Below, piece after piece: positions 14,679-22,797 of a stretch of 32,460 nt of DNA; within the stretch, counting starts at the first letter, position 1, and the number at the start of each line of letters is the position of its first letter. The DNA is from an uncultured Bacilli bacterium. Its GTDB lineage: Bacteria; Bacillota_I; Bacilli_A; RF39; UBA660. A program made the position numbers and the translations under genes. The notes under the pieces are model-generated. The model saw nothing but the letters and a program-made list of their open reading frames with translations, did no database searches and was not told the origin of the DNA. The DNA lies in the NCBI GenBank assembly GCA_947623825.1, contig CANQHQ010000017.1, forward strand, positions 1 to 32,460, given 5' to 3'.

Positions 14679-16391
14679 CTAATCACTATAGTATTCCAAT
14701 AGTTTTTGATAAAAGTCCGGTTCTACCAATTTAATTGTTTCAATCGATACTTCCAATGCTTCTTTATAATTTCCCTTATGGAATAACATTTCTGCATTGG
14801 TTAACCCAGCATGAACTTCCTGCATCGAACTACGGAAACGATTTCCATAAACAATAGCCATCTCTGCCATCTGTGCGGTCTTAATCATTTCGGTTGTCGT
14901 ATTATACAACTTTAGAATCAAATCTCTAGCTGTATCCACTCTTGTATTTAAGGTTTTGATAACAATCGGTTTCTTTCCCAATTCTTTCATAATTTCTTGA
15001 ATGGCTTCGTTGGCTTCCGATAACTCTACAAAATAATGATTCATGATAATCGGTAACTTATAACTACGAATGCGACTCTTACATTGTTTCAATAATTCTT
15101 GAATCTCTTCTAGCTGTTCTCTCGCCCGTACTTCATCATCATACATACTTCCCAAAGACTTTAACGAAGCATCTAAATCTTCTTCTAACGTATCCAAAAG
15201 TTCTCTACGAGAAAGAAGTTCTAGAATCAAAGAAGAATATGGTTCACTTTTTTCCGCAACGCTTTTTTTCATCTTCTTGAAGTCATTCCCAATTTGACGA
15301 AGACGACGACTAATATTGTCCAATGTAAGAATATCTTCCTCTTTCAAATCGTAAAGACTTTTAATATCATCGATTTGATCATAGATATCTTTGATAATCT
15401 TTGTCGTTTTCTTGAATTTTTTCTCGAACTCTCCAATTTCCTCTTCATAATCTTTTCTAGCGGTTTTCTCTTTTTCAAATTCTGTAAAGATAGAATCCAA
15501 ATAATCTAGAAGAGTTTTCAATTCAAACATACAATCATCCAAATTCAAAACACGAACGCGATCTAAAATATTTTTTACATTCTTACGAGATTCTTCCATA
15601 TTATAAGGAATTTTTAAGTAATCCAACCCATACCCTTTTTCATCCATCTCGTGATATATTTTTTCAATCTCTTCCATTCGTTTAGGAATTAACTTTTCCC
15701 CAAGTAAAACAAGATTGGGAACCTCTTCAATGACAACTTCCATATGCTCAATCATGGTATCCAAAGCCTTGACAATATGAACTACTTCATCATACTCATT
15801 TTTATCCATTCTTTGATCAAAGTCTAAGAATCTTTTTTCAATATTCTCAAACTGTAATCCGATGACATCTTCCACATCTTCATAATCAGAAGGATGAGAA
15901 CGAAATTGAGTAGAAAGTTGACGATATTTCGCTTTTAACTTGGTAACAATACTACGATATTTTTCCTCGCTTGACGTAATTTCACGAATTTCTTGTAACA
16001 ATTCATTGGCACTTTCTCTCGCTTTATAAATCTCAATTTCTGTTTTCGCAAGTTTTTCCGAAAATCCCTTCTTATTCTTGGCTTCTAAATCCATATCTAA
16101 TTCGATAATCATATCGTTAATCATCGTAATTCGATCATCCCGAATCATTTCGAATCGCCGTTGCCAAGATTTATATTTTTCACCCATTTTTTCATTTTTA
16201 ATAATTGGTTCAACTTTCGATAACTCCGAAAGAACTGGTGTAGACGCAATCATATTTTTTTCACGGTCCAATTCACTAAGTTCGTTCTTAATGGTCTTCA
16301 ATTTATGCTTTTGAATCGACACCAAAACAACCGTTACTAAAATAACAGCTACCAATAGGAATGTAACAATGAAAAGCACCGTACCGTTCAC
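14679..16391 (-). CDS. ezrA: septation ring formation regulator EzrA
   Basis: The 570-residue protein has one N-terminal membrane helix (residues about 3-26), then a long, highly charged helical cytoplasmic part made of spectrin-like repeats. Length and layout match EzrA of Bacillus and Staphylococcus (about 560-570 residues). The C terminus has the family-like sequence YGNRFRSSMQEVHAGL, then GNYKEALEVSIETIKLVEPD. EzrA binds FtsZ, limits extra Z rings, and takes part in division and cell-wall synthesis. It starts at GTG 16391 behind GGGGTG. It is monocistronic here, with its own terminator. EzrA is restricted to Bacilli-type Firmicutes, which helps place the organism. Confidence 0.9.
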   Translation of the reverse strand: MNGTVLFIVTFLLVAVILVTVVLVSIQKHKLKTIKNELSELDREKNMIASTPVLSELSKVEPIIKNEKMGEKYKSWQRRFEMIRDDRITMINDMIIELDMDLEAKNKKGFSEKLAKTEIEIYKARESANELLQEIREITSSEEKYRSIVTKLKAKYRQLSTQFRSHPSDYEDVEDVIGLQFENIEKRFLDFDQRMDKNEYDEVVHIVKALDTMIEHMEVVIEEVPNLVLLGEKLIPKRMEEIEKIYHEMDEKGYGLDYLKIPYNMEESRKNVKNILDRVRVLNLDDCMFELKTLLDYLDSIFTEFEKEKTARKDYEEEIGEFEKKFKKTTKIIKDIYDQIDDIKSLYDLKEEDILTLDNISRRLRQIGNDFKKMKKSVAEKSEPYSSLILELLSRRELLDTLEEDLDASLKSLGSMYDDEVRAREQLEEIQELLKQCKSRIRSYKLPIIMNHYFVELSEANEAIQEIMKELGKKPIVIKTLNTRVDTARDLILKLYNTTTEMIKTAQMAEMAIVYGNRFRSSMQEVHAGLTNAEMLFHKGNYKEALEVSIETIKLVEPDFYQKLLEYYSD

Positions 16392-16526
16392 AGACGTTCA
16401 CCCCGTATCCTAACATATAATCATTTTACCACATTCAGAACAAAATTTCTTCCCTTTTTACAAAAAAATATGACATAGTTCAAAAATAACAGACAAAAAG
16501 GAAAGAAGAAAATGTAAACAAAAGAA

Positions 16527-16550
16527 AAGTAGTAACGAAACGACTACTTC
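16527..16550 (-). terminator. terminator of the dehydrogenase operon
   Basis: On the minus strand AGTAGT...ACTACT with loop CGTTTCGTT is followed by TTTTCTTTTG. It overlaps the aldehyde dehydrogenase stop codon. Confidence 0.65.
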
Positions 16551-17986
16551 CTTTCCATCATATTTTTTAAAACTACGGTTTTTACTCTAGACATTTCTTC
16601 CAGCATCATCGCAACACCTTGATTGCCCATGCCAGAATACTTCCAACCACCAAGTGGCATCTCAAACGAAAGAGGAGAACAAGTACCATTGACAGCGACG
16701 CTACCACACTCTAAAGCTTGTACGACTTGGTTGGCTTTCTTCATATCACTTGTAAATACACAACCACCTAATCCATAAGAAGATTGGTTAGCAACTTCAA
16801 TCGCTTCTTCGATAGAATCAATTCCCATAATCGAAATAACGGGTCCAAAGATTTCCATATCTTTCATGACATCCATCTCTTTTTTACAGTTCGTAAGAAT
16901 GGTCGGTGTATAATACGCTCCGCTTCTTTCTCCACCAAGGACTAATTTTGCTCCTTGTTCGATGGTTTGATTTACTTGTTGTTCCACTAATTTCGCAGCT
17001 TTGTCATGAATTAACGTACCAATTTCTGTTTCTTCTTCTTGTGGATCTCCCTGTTTCAATTGTTTTAAACAAGAAGTTAACTTTTTCACAAATTCTGTTT
17101 TTACATCATTATGAATTAGGAACCGTTTACTGGCACAACTAACTTGTCCAGCATTATACATTCTTCCTTTGACCGCTTCCTCAACCGCCAAATCGATATC
17201 TCCATCTTCCAACAAGATAAAGGCATCATTTCCACCAAGTTCTAACGTAAAACGCGTTAAATTTTCACTACAAGCCTTCATAGTTTCCATTCCAATAGCG
17301 GTAGAACCAGTCAAACTAATCATATCGATTCCCTGGTGATGAGCCAATCCTTGCCCTACCACTTTTCCTGTACCATGAATGACTCCCACAACACCACTAG
17401 GAACACCTGCTTTACGAAGAAGATAAATCAATTTCGTTAAGGTAAGCGGACTGTAAACCGATGGTTTGACAATCACCGCATTTCCCATTAAAAGAGCGGC
17501 AGGAACTTTTTGACAGAACGTATGAATGGGAGAACTGAAAGGAATAATAATGGCTACAACTCCCAACGGTTGTCTTTCTACTAATTGGATACTATCTTCT
17601 TGTCCTTTCTCTAATCCACTTGGAATCATCGTTCCATAAAGATGTTTTGCCTTTTCGACAAAAGCAGGAACTGCCACCCCTACATCTTCAATTTCTTGTC
17701 GTGCTTCCCGAATTGGTTTTCCAGTCTCTAAACTTAAAATTTGCGCTAGATGATCAGAATCTTCTTGAACAAACTCTACAAATTTCATCAAAATTCTACT
17801 ACGTTCACAAAGAGGCATTTCTTTCCAAACACCCTGTGCTTCCCTAGCAGTCGTTACCGCCGAATTTACATCTTCCAACGTCGATTCAGGAACGGTATCA
17901 ATCAATTTCTTATTCTTTGGATTGGTGACATCAATCGTTTTCTTATTTGATGAATCTGTCCATTTATTACCAATTAAATTTCTCAT
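16544..17986 (-). CDS. aldehyde dehydrogenase, NAD(P)-type superfamily
   Basis: The 480-residue protein has the full aldehyde dehydrogenase fold. The catalytic Cys is C284 in NAGQVSCASKR, the general base is Glu249 in LELGGNDAF, and the cofactor loop is LTGSTAIG (225-232). The usual PWNFP/PFNFP segment is PFSSP (149-153), so the Asn that normally stabilises the oxyanion is Ser151. This could lower or alter activity. The family oxidises aldehydes to acids, or to acyl-CoA in some branches; the closest type by sequence is the lactaldehyde/succinate-semialdehyde group. The gene starts 12 bases after the iron alcohol dehydrogenase gene, so both act on one aldehyde, which one arm reduces and the other oxidises. 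The substrate is not shown by sequence. Confidence 0.85.
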   Translation of the reverse strand: MRNLIGNKWTDSSNKKTIDVTNPKNKKLIDTVPESTLEDVNSAVTTAREAQGVWKEMPLCERSRILMKFVEFVQEDSDHLAQILSLETGKPIREARQEIEDVGVAVPAFVEKAKHLYGTMIPSGLEKGQEDSIQLVERQPLGVVAIIIPFSSPIHTFCQKVPAALLMGNAVIVKPSVYSPLTLTKLIYLLRKAGVPSGVVGVIHGTGKVVGQGLAHHQGIDMISLTGSTAIGMETMKACSENLTRFTLELGGNDAFILLEDGDIDLAVEEAVKGRMYNAGQVSCASKRFLIHNDVKTEFVKKLTSCLKQLKQGDPQEEETEIGTLIHDKAAKLVEQQVNQTIEQGAKLVLGGERSGAYYTPTILTNCKKEMDVMKDMEIFGPVISIMGIDSIEEAIEVANQSSYGLGGCVFTSDMKKANQVVQALECGSVAVNGTCSPLSFEMPLGGWKYSGMGNQGVAMMLEEMSRVKTVVLKNMMERK

Positions 17987-17998
17987 AACTGCCCCTTT

Positions 17999-19153
17999 CT
18001 AAAATGCCTTTTTATATAACTCTAAAATGTCATCGACACTGACATCCCGAGGATTTCCACCAGTACAAGGATCTACAAAAGCCTTTTTCGCTAACATTTT
18101 CAAATCTTCTTTATGAACACCGATTTCACTAAGATGTTGTGGTACTCCCAAACGAACCGATAAATCACGGACAGCACCTACTACTTTTTGAACAATTTCC
18201 TCTCTCGTAAGAGCATTCATATCTAATCCAATCGCATTTCCGATTTCTTCAAATTTCTCGACACAAACTTCGCCATTCCATTCCATTACATAAGGTAATA
18301 ACAACGCATTCGCCAATCCGTGTGGCGTATCGTATACCGCACCCAATGGATGCGCCATAGAATGAACAATTCCAAGACCGACATTAGAGAACCCCATTCC
18401 CGCAATATACTGCGCAATTCCCATAGAATGAATGGCTTCCATATCTTTTTCTTTCACTGCTTTCTCTAAGTTTTCAAAAATCATTTGAATGGCTTTCAAA
18501 TGCATCATATCAGTCATACACCAACTAGCTTTGGTAATATATCCTTCGATAGCATGCGTAAGAGCATCCAATCCCGTCCAAGCCGCAACATTTTCAGGCA
18601 TACCTGCCATCAATTCTGGATCGATAATAGAAAGAATCGGAATATCATGAGGATCAACACATACAAGTTTATTTACACTTTCCTCATCTGTAATCACATA
18701 ATTAATGGTAACCTCTGCGGCGGTTCCTGCAGTTGTTGGAAGAGCGATGATAGGAACAGAACGATTTTTCGTATTCGCAACACCTGCCAAAGAAACGACA
18801 TCGGAGAATTCAGGATTTCTCGCAATAATTCCAATTGCTTTCGCAGTATCAATGACACTACCCCCACCGACAGCCACAATGCAATCGGCTTTCATTTTCT
18901 TAAATTTTTGTACTCCTGTTTTTACGCAGGAAACGGTTGGATTCGGCTTCACATCCGAATACACTTCATAAGGAATAAATTCTGTATCCAAAACCTCCAA
19001 CACTTTATCTGTAATTTTTGCTTTCACTAATGTTTTATCAGTAACGACCATCGCTTTCGTATACCCACGAGCGACAAATTCACTAGCGAGTACCTCACGC
19101 GATTTTGGTCCAAAATACGCTGTCTCATTTAAAACCATACGATTCACTGCCAT
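17999..19153 (-). CDS. iron-containing alcohol dehydrogenase (FucO-like)
   Basis: The 384-residue protein matches group III alcohol dehydrogenases in length and motifs. GGGSVIDTAKA (96-106) is the NAD-binding loop, and TTAGTAAEVT (140-149) is the conserved signature. The four metal ligands are Asp196, His200, His264 and His278, spaced as in E. coli FucO (196, 200, 263, 277). These enzymes reduce aldehydes to alcohols with NADH in fermentation; lactaldehyde to 1,2-propanediol is the best-known FucO reaction. A GGAGG site precedes ATG 19153. The aldehyde dehydrogenase follows in the same operon. A role in fucose or rhamnose breakdown would fit a gut organism, but no sugar genes are nearby, so this is inference. 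Confidence 0.9.
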   Translation of the reverse strand: MAVNRMVLNETAYFGPKSREVLASEFVARGYTKAMVVTDKTLVKAKITDKVLEVLDTEFIPYEVYSDVKPNPTVSCVKTGVQKFKKMKADCIVAVGGGSVIDTAKAIGIIARNPEFSDVVSLAGVANTKNRSVPIIALPTTAGTAAEVTINYVITDEESVNKLVCVDPHDIPILSIIDPELMAGMPENVAAWTGLDALTHAIEGYITKASWCMTDMMHLKAIQMIFENLEKAVKEKDMEAIHSMGIAQYIAGMGFSNVGLGIVHSMAHPLGAVYDTPHGLANALLLPYVMEWNGEVCVEKFEEIGNAIGLDMNALTREEIVQKVVGAVRDLSVRLGVPQHLSEIGVHKEDLKMLAKKAFVDPCTGGNPRDVSVDDILELYKKAF

Positions 19154-19391
19154 ATAAGTACCTCCTATTATCCTATAGTAAACATTATATCATTTCCTAT
19201 AAAAAAGAGAAAGAGTTTTTCACGCAAACAAACAAAAAAATCGAACCGTTCTTTTCGAATCATTCGAGTTTCTATTTCGACTAGTGCCTAAAAGAAGAAG
19301 CCTGTAAAATAGTTTATCTTTAAACTTTATTATAACTTCAAAAGAAGGAAGTATATCGTCATCTTATGAATGAGAATTCAAAAAAGAAGAA

Positions 19392-19420
19392 TAGACTTTT
19401 TTATCATAATGCGTTAAAAT
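19392..19420 (+). promoter_or_regulatory. sortase promoter
   Basis: TAGACT (19392-19397) and TAAAAT (19415-19420) are 17 bases apart, 19 bases before the ATG with its GAGGTG site. The remainder of the 19154-19439 gap shows no gene. Confidence 0.5.
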
Positions 19421-19439
19421 ATAGACGAGGTGAAATACT

Positions 19440-20432
19440 ATGGATGAAAAAAAGGAGAAAAAAAGCAAAAGGAATCATGAAACAAAAAAAACAATAAATC
19501 AAACCTCATCTAAAAATAGTAACGATACTTCACAAAGAGTAGTTCAAAAGAATGAAATAAACCATTCTCAAGAAAAAAGGACAGTTTACCATACTAAAAA
19601 AAGGAGAAAATTAAAAGTTAAAAATATAATTCTCATACTTATACTTTTGACTAGTATCACCCTATTAGTTTATTCAGGTATCCACTTATATGAATGGTAT
19701 CAAGACTCTAAGAAAACGAAAAAAATGAGTGATGAAATAAAAGATATTGTCGAAATAAAAGATATAGAAGAAGATAATACCCCAATAGAACAGGTAGAAA
19801 TCGTCGAACCAGAAGAAGAAATTCCAAAAAGCAATCCTTATTGGGATTACATAAAAATGAATCTAATTGATGTTAATTTCAGTGATTTAAAAGCAATTAA
19901 TAATGAAACAGTCGGTTGGATTCAAGTAAATGGAACAAATATCAACTATCCTTTCGTCCAAGCAAGCGATAACAAATTCTATCTAACCCATACCTTTAAT
20001 AAAAGTTATAACAGCGCAGGTTGGGTCTTCATGGATTATCGTAATAATATTCAAGATTTAAATAAAAACACCATTCTTTATGCCCATGGAAGACTAGATA
20101 AAACAATGTTTGGTTCATTAAAAAACATTTTGCAGAGTAATTGGTACAATAACAAAGATAACTACGTTATTAAGCTTTCTACAGAATATCAGAACAGTTT
20201 ATGGCAAGTCTTTAGTGTATACCATATACCGACAACCAACGACTACATTCAAACAACGTTCAATAGTGATGAAGAATTTAAAGAATTTGCTGATATGCTT
20301 CAAGCAAGAAGTGCTTATGTCTTCGATACAACTGTAAGTGGATCAGATAAAATATTAACTCTATCGACTTGCTATAACGATCAGGAAAAAGTAGTAATGC
20401 ATGCTAAATTAATAAAGTTTACTAATCGTTAA
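19440..20432 (+). CDS. srtB: class B sortase
   Basis: The 330-residue protein has a long Lys-rich cytoplasmic N terminus (residues 1-58), one membrane helix (about 60-80), an acidic linker and a class B sortase domain (about 150-326). Typical elements are VGWIQVNGTNINYPFVQ at the domain start, catalytic His216 in YAHGR, and Cys311 in TLSTC near the C terminus. Sortases cut after Thr of an (L/N)PxT-type signal and join the protein to the cell wall. The residue usually Arg, just before the VV strand after Cys, appears to be Lys317 (DQEKVV). The gene runs toward five genes whose products end in (N/V)PSTGD signals, and NPxTG fits class B preference, so these are the likely substrates. Confidence 0.9.
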   Translation: MDEKKEKKSKRNHETKKTINQTSSKNSNDTSQRVVQKNEINHSQEKRTVYHTKKRRKLKVKNIILILILLTSITLLVYSGIHLYEWYQDSKKTKKMSDEIKDIVEIKDIEEDNTPIEQVEIVEPEEEIPKSNPYWDYIKMNLIDVNFSDLKAINNETVGWIQVNGTNINYPFVQASDNKFYLTHTFNKSYNSAGWVFMDYRNNIQDLNKNTILYAHGRLDKTMFGSLKNILQSNWYNNKDNYVIKLSTEYQNSLWQVFSVYHIPTTNDYIQTTFNSDEEFKEFADMLQARSAYVFDTTVSGSDKILTLSTCYNDQEKVVMHAKLIKFTNR

Positions 20433-20465
20433 AAAAGATACTTCCAAACAAAGTATCTTTTTTTA
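20432..20465 (+). terminator. sortase terminator
   Basis: A perfect AAAGATACTT / AAGTATCTTT hairpin with loop CCAAACA is followed by a T run, immediately after the stop codon. Confidence 0.9.
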
Positions 20466-20485
20466 ACACCTAAATGAATCCACAA

Positions 20486-20525
20486 GAAAAGCCTATCTTA
20501 ACTTAATTTGATAGACTTTTTAATT
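20486..20525 (-). terminator. terminator of the first surface-protein gene
   Basis: On the minus strand AAAAGTCTATC and GATAGGCTTTT pair (one G-U pair) and are followed by TTTTC. It lies back-to-back with the sortase terminator in a convergent gap. Confidence 0.7.
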
Positions 20526-20529
20526 TTAA

Positions 20530-20640
20530 CTATTCATTTACTTTTTTGAAATAAACTGCTGTTCCTAATACACTGATAAGTGCAACAGCTCCTATAACAG
20601 CGTACGTTAGAACATTATCTCCTGTTGATGGAACTTCTGC
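20530..20640 (-). repeat. shared sorting-signal DNA repeat, copy 1 of 5
   Basis: About 105 bases coding the PSTGDNVLTY...FKKVNE tail are nearly identical in all five surface genes (also at 21680, 22798, 24489 and 26825). Such blocks can support recombination between paralogs. Confidence 0.8.
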
Positions 20641-21519
20641 AGGAGCTTTTTCTACAAGAACAAGTTTCATATAAATTTGATTTGTTTGTTCTAATTCACT
20701 ATCGAAATCAAATTCTTTAGTCATTCCCTCATCTGAATAATATCCAGCAATAGTAAAACCATCTTCTGCAACTTTTGCTTTTAATGTAGCAAATGTATCT
20801 TCTGTAACTTTTGTTCCCACATCTAAATAAATAGAATCAGTATAAACTCTAGAATCAGTATCGCTACTATAAGTAGCCGTATAAGTTAATTTAACTTGGT
20901 TAGAAGTAGTTAAATAATTTGCTTCAGTCCATATAACAGTATTATCATTTTCATCAGTGTTTTGTAAAGTTACCTCAGCCGGATTGAAAATGATTTTAAC
21001 AGTTTGGTCATATGTGCTATCGCCATCCCAATCCATTCTATAAGTGTAAACAAATTTTGATTTTTTTTGACTAGCGGTAGTCAAAATTTCCTCTGTGATT
21101 GCTCCATAGAAATCAAAATATTGTCCTTCAACTTCACTATCACCAAGACTTTTTGAATCACGATTAGTCCACCAACTAGTTGCATCTGTATTCTCACCGT
21201 GATCATACATTGATTTTTGCAAATCAGTTATATTAATTCCTTTAGGGGCAAAAACACGAACACCAGCCCAACCAGCAGGATTAGGTTTACCAGCACCTGG
21301 ATCTGCTTTCGCCATTTTAAATGTTGTAGTATCAAAAGTGATAACTACCATATCTGTTCCATTACCTTCTACAGTAGGTTCCCCCTCTATAAAAGAGTCA
21401 CTTGGAAGCAAAACTTCTACGTCTGATAAGGATTCGAACTTTGCTTCTTCAGCATGTACAGGAACCATAACAAACATGCTTACTAAAAATGCCATCATAA
21501 ACATTATTGTTTTTTTCAT
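20530..21519 (-). CDS. sortase-anchored surface protein, VPSTGD type (tract-free promoter)
   Basis: The 329-residue product has a signal peptide (1-23, ending VHA) and a beta-rich mature region with two Ig/B-repeat-like parts. The second ends in GYYSDEGMTKEFDFDSEL, resembling the Listeria-Bacteroides (InlB B-type) repeat. A C-terminal sorting signal follows: VPSTGDNVLTY, a hydrophobic helix and the charged tail YFKKVNE. It is expected to be wall-anchored, most likely by the class B sortase coded convergently 97 bases away. It resembles the 313- and 316-residue paralogs in plan, but its middle is divergent. It is the only member of the cluster with no G-tract in the promoter. The binding partner is unknown. 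Confidence 0.8.
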   Translation of the reverse strand: MKKTIMFMMAFLVSMFVMVPVHAEEAKFESLSDVEVLLPSDSFIEGEPTVEGNGTDMVVITFDTTTFKMAKADPGAGKPNPAGWAGVRVFAPKGINITDLQKSMYDHGENTDATSWWTNRDSKSLGDSEVEGQYFDFYGAITEEILTTASQKKSKFVYTYRMDWDGDSTYDQTVKIIFNPAEVTLQNTDENDNTVIWTEANYLTTSNQVKLTYTATYSSDTDSRVYTDSIYLDVGTKVTEDTFATLKAKVAEDGFTIAGYYSDEGMTKEFDFDSELEQTNQIYMKLVLVEKAPAEVPSTGDNVLTYAVIGAVALISVLGTAVYFKKVNE

Positions 21520-21552
21520 AAATTTTCTCTCCTCTCTAATAACATCTACACT

Positions 21553-21581
21553 ATTATAATAACATACCTCACCATTGTCAA
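21553..21581 (-). promoter_or_regulatory. consensus promoter with fixed 17-bp spacer
   Basis: On the minus strand TTGACA (21581-21576) and TATAAT (21558-21553) are exactly 17 bases apart. The spacer has a mixed GGTGAGG where the four sister promoters carry 9-10 G. The GTCATG box upstream is shared with two sisters. Confidence 0.9.
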
Positions 21582-21637
21582 TGTTTCATTTTTACCATGA
21601 CAAAATCTTACAAACTATTTATTAGTTTTTTACACGA

Positions 21638-21668
21638 AAAAGAAATGAACTGATTGCCATTTCTTTCT
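21638..21668 (-). terminator. terminator of the 313-residue surface-protein gene
   Basis: On the minus strand AAGAAATG...CATTTCTT is followed by TTTTC, within 10 bases of the stop codon. Confidence 0.7.
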
Positions 21669-21676
21669 TGATTATT

Positions 21677-22618
21677 TTATTCGTTTACTTTTTTGAAATA
21701 AACTGCAGTTCCTAATACACTGATAAGTGCTACAGTTCCCATAACTGCGTAAGTTAATACATTATCTCCAGTAGATGGATTTTCTTCGTTTTCTACTACT
21801 TTGTCAACTAATTTGATATGAGCTATTTTAACTCCATCTAAATCCTGATTAAAATCAAAAGGAGTAGTCATTTCGGCATCACTATAAATTCCTTCAATTA
21901 TAAGATTTTCAAACTCAGAGCTAACTAACTCACGAAGCTGAGCTTCCACATCTTCTTTCGTAGCATCTTCATCATAATACAATGTACCACGATTTTCAAA
22001 TCCTGCTTGTTCAGAAGTATAGCTATAAGCGTAATCTAACTTACTTTGTTTAGATTCTTTTAGATATTCTGCTTCATTCCATACTTCACTCTCTCCTCCT
22101 TGTTCTTTTATAACAACATTATTAGAGAGAACAACAAGTTTTATACTTTGAGTATGACTCTCGCTACCTTCATCTTGCCAAGTTAAAGTGAAAGTTTTTT
22201 CATAATTCTCTTTATTCTTAGCAACTTCTTTCAACAATTCATCATTGAAACCAAACCACTCAGTGAAAGTAAATTCACCACCTTCTTCAGAATCTGTATA
22301 ACTAGTTGAACCAATTTTAACTTCAGTTGATCCTTCAGGTAGTACAAAATCTAATCCAACCCAAGTATATCCGTCTGGACGATTTGCAGGACCAACTCCA
22401 GTTTGTGCTGGAAGAAGCTTGTATGTACCTCCATAAACAGTAACCGTTACTTCAGCTGTTCCACTTCCAGTAACAACAGGTCTTGAAGTAGGATCAAGTA
22501 GACTATCATTAGCTGTATTCTCTGTAACTGTGGCATATTCAACGTCAGCAGCATATACGGGAACTACGCATAGCATACTAACAAATAATGCCATCATAAA
22601 CATTATTGTCTTTCTCAT
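21677..22618 (-). CDS. sortase-anchored surface protein, NPSTGD type, phase-variable promoter
   Basis: The 313-residue product has a signal peptide (1-23, VYA) and two beta-type regions. The first ends in GEFTFTEWFGFNDELL; the second has the B-repeat-like IIEGIYSDAEMTTPFDF. The C terminus is NPSTGDNVLTY, a hydrophobic span and FKKVNE. It is a close paralog of the protein at 26825-27775 (shared VTENTANDSLLDPT and WVGLDF(V/E)LPEG), pointing to recent duplication. NPSTG fits the known NPxTG preference of class B sortases. The leader GGAAAGGAGAGAAATTT is shared with two sister genes. The promoter carries 10 G between its boxes, so expression is probably switched by tract length. Ligand unknown. 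Confidence 0.85.
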   Translation of the reverse strand: MRKTIMFMMALFVSMLCVVPVYAADVEYATVTENTANDSLLDPTSRPVVTGSGTAEVTVTVYGGTYKLLPAQTGVGPANRPDGYTWVGLDFVLPEGSTEVKIGSTSYTDSEEGGEFTFTEWFGFNDELLKEVAKNKENYEKTFTLTWQDEGSESHTQSIKLVVLSNNVVIKEQGGESEVWNEAEYLKESKQSKLDYAYSYTSEQAGFENRGTLYYDEDATKEDVEAQLRELVSSEFENLIIEGIYSDAEMTTPFDFNQDLDGVKIAHIKLVDKVVENEENPSTGDNVLTYAVMGTVALISVLGTAVYFKKVNE

Positions 22619-22650
22619 AAATTTCTCTCCTTTCCAATAATATCTACACT

Positions 22651-22684
22651 ATTATAGTAGCATACCCCCCCCCCACGCTGTCAA
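22651..22684 (-). promoter_or_regulatory. promoter with G10 tract in the spacer
   Basis: On the minus strand TTGACA (22684-22679) and TATAAT (22656-22651) are 22 bases apart, and the spacer contains ten consecutive G (C at 22665-22674 on plus). Loss of five G would restore 17. A tandem 12-bp repeat, ATCATGACAAAA twice at 22696-22719, lies just upstream. Confidence 0.9.
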
Positions 22685-22695
22685 TGGTCACTTTT

Positions 22696-22719
22696 ATCAT
22701 GACAAAAATCATGACAAAA
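22696..22719. repeat. tandem 12-bp repeat upstream of a surface-gene promoter
   Basis: ATCATGACAAAA occurs twice in a row with no mismatch. A single copy of the ATCATGACAAAA box is found at the same place upstream of the gene at 22798-24276, and a one-base variant (CCATGACAAAA) upstream of the one at 20530. It may be a regulator site or an upstream promoter element. Confidence 0.75.
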
Positions 22720-22763
22720 ATTTTACAAATCACACTATTTGTTAGTTCTTTTACACAAAAAAA

Positions 22764-22792
22764 GAAATGACAACGAAGTCACTTCTTTCTAA
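22764..22792 (-). terminator. terminator of the 492-residue surface-protein gene
   Basis: On the minus strand AAGAAGTGAC-TTCGTT-GTCATTTCTT is followed by TTTTTTTG. The same hairpin recurs at about 24452 and 26788. Confidence 0.85.
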
Positions 22793-22797
22793 TTTTT

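Noticed and set aside
18485-19030. 181-codon plus-strand frame
   Set aside because: Antisense shadow of the iron alcohol dehydrogenase, rich in Asn, Ile and Cys as expected for a reverse-strand reading.
19154-19439. Regulatory RNA between the alcohol dehydrogenase and sortase genes
   Set aside because: I saw only a short palindromic TTCGAAT-type segment near 19255 and the two promoters; nothing resembling a known riboswitch.
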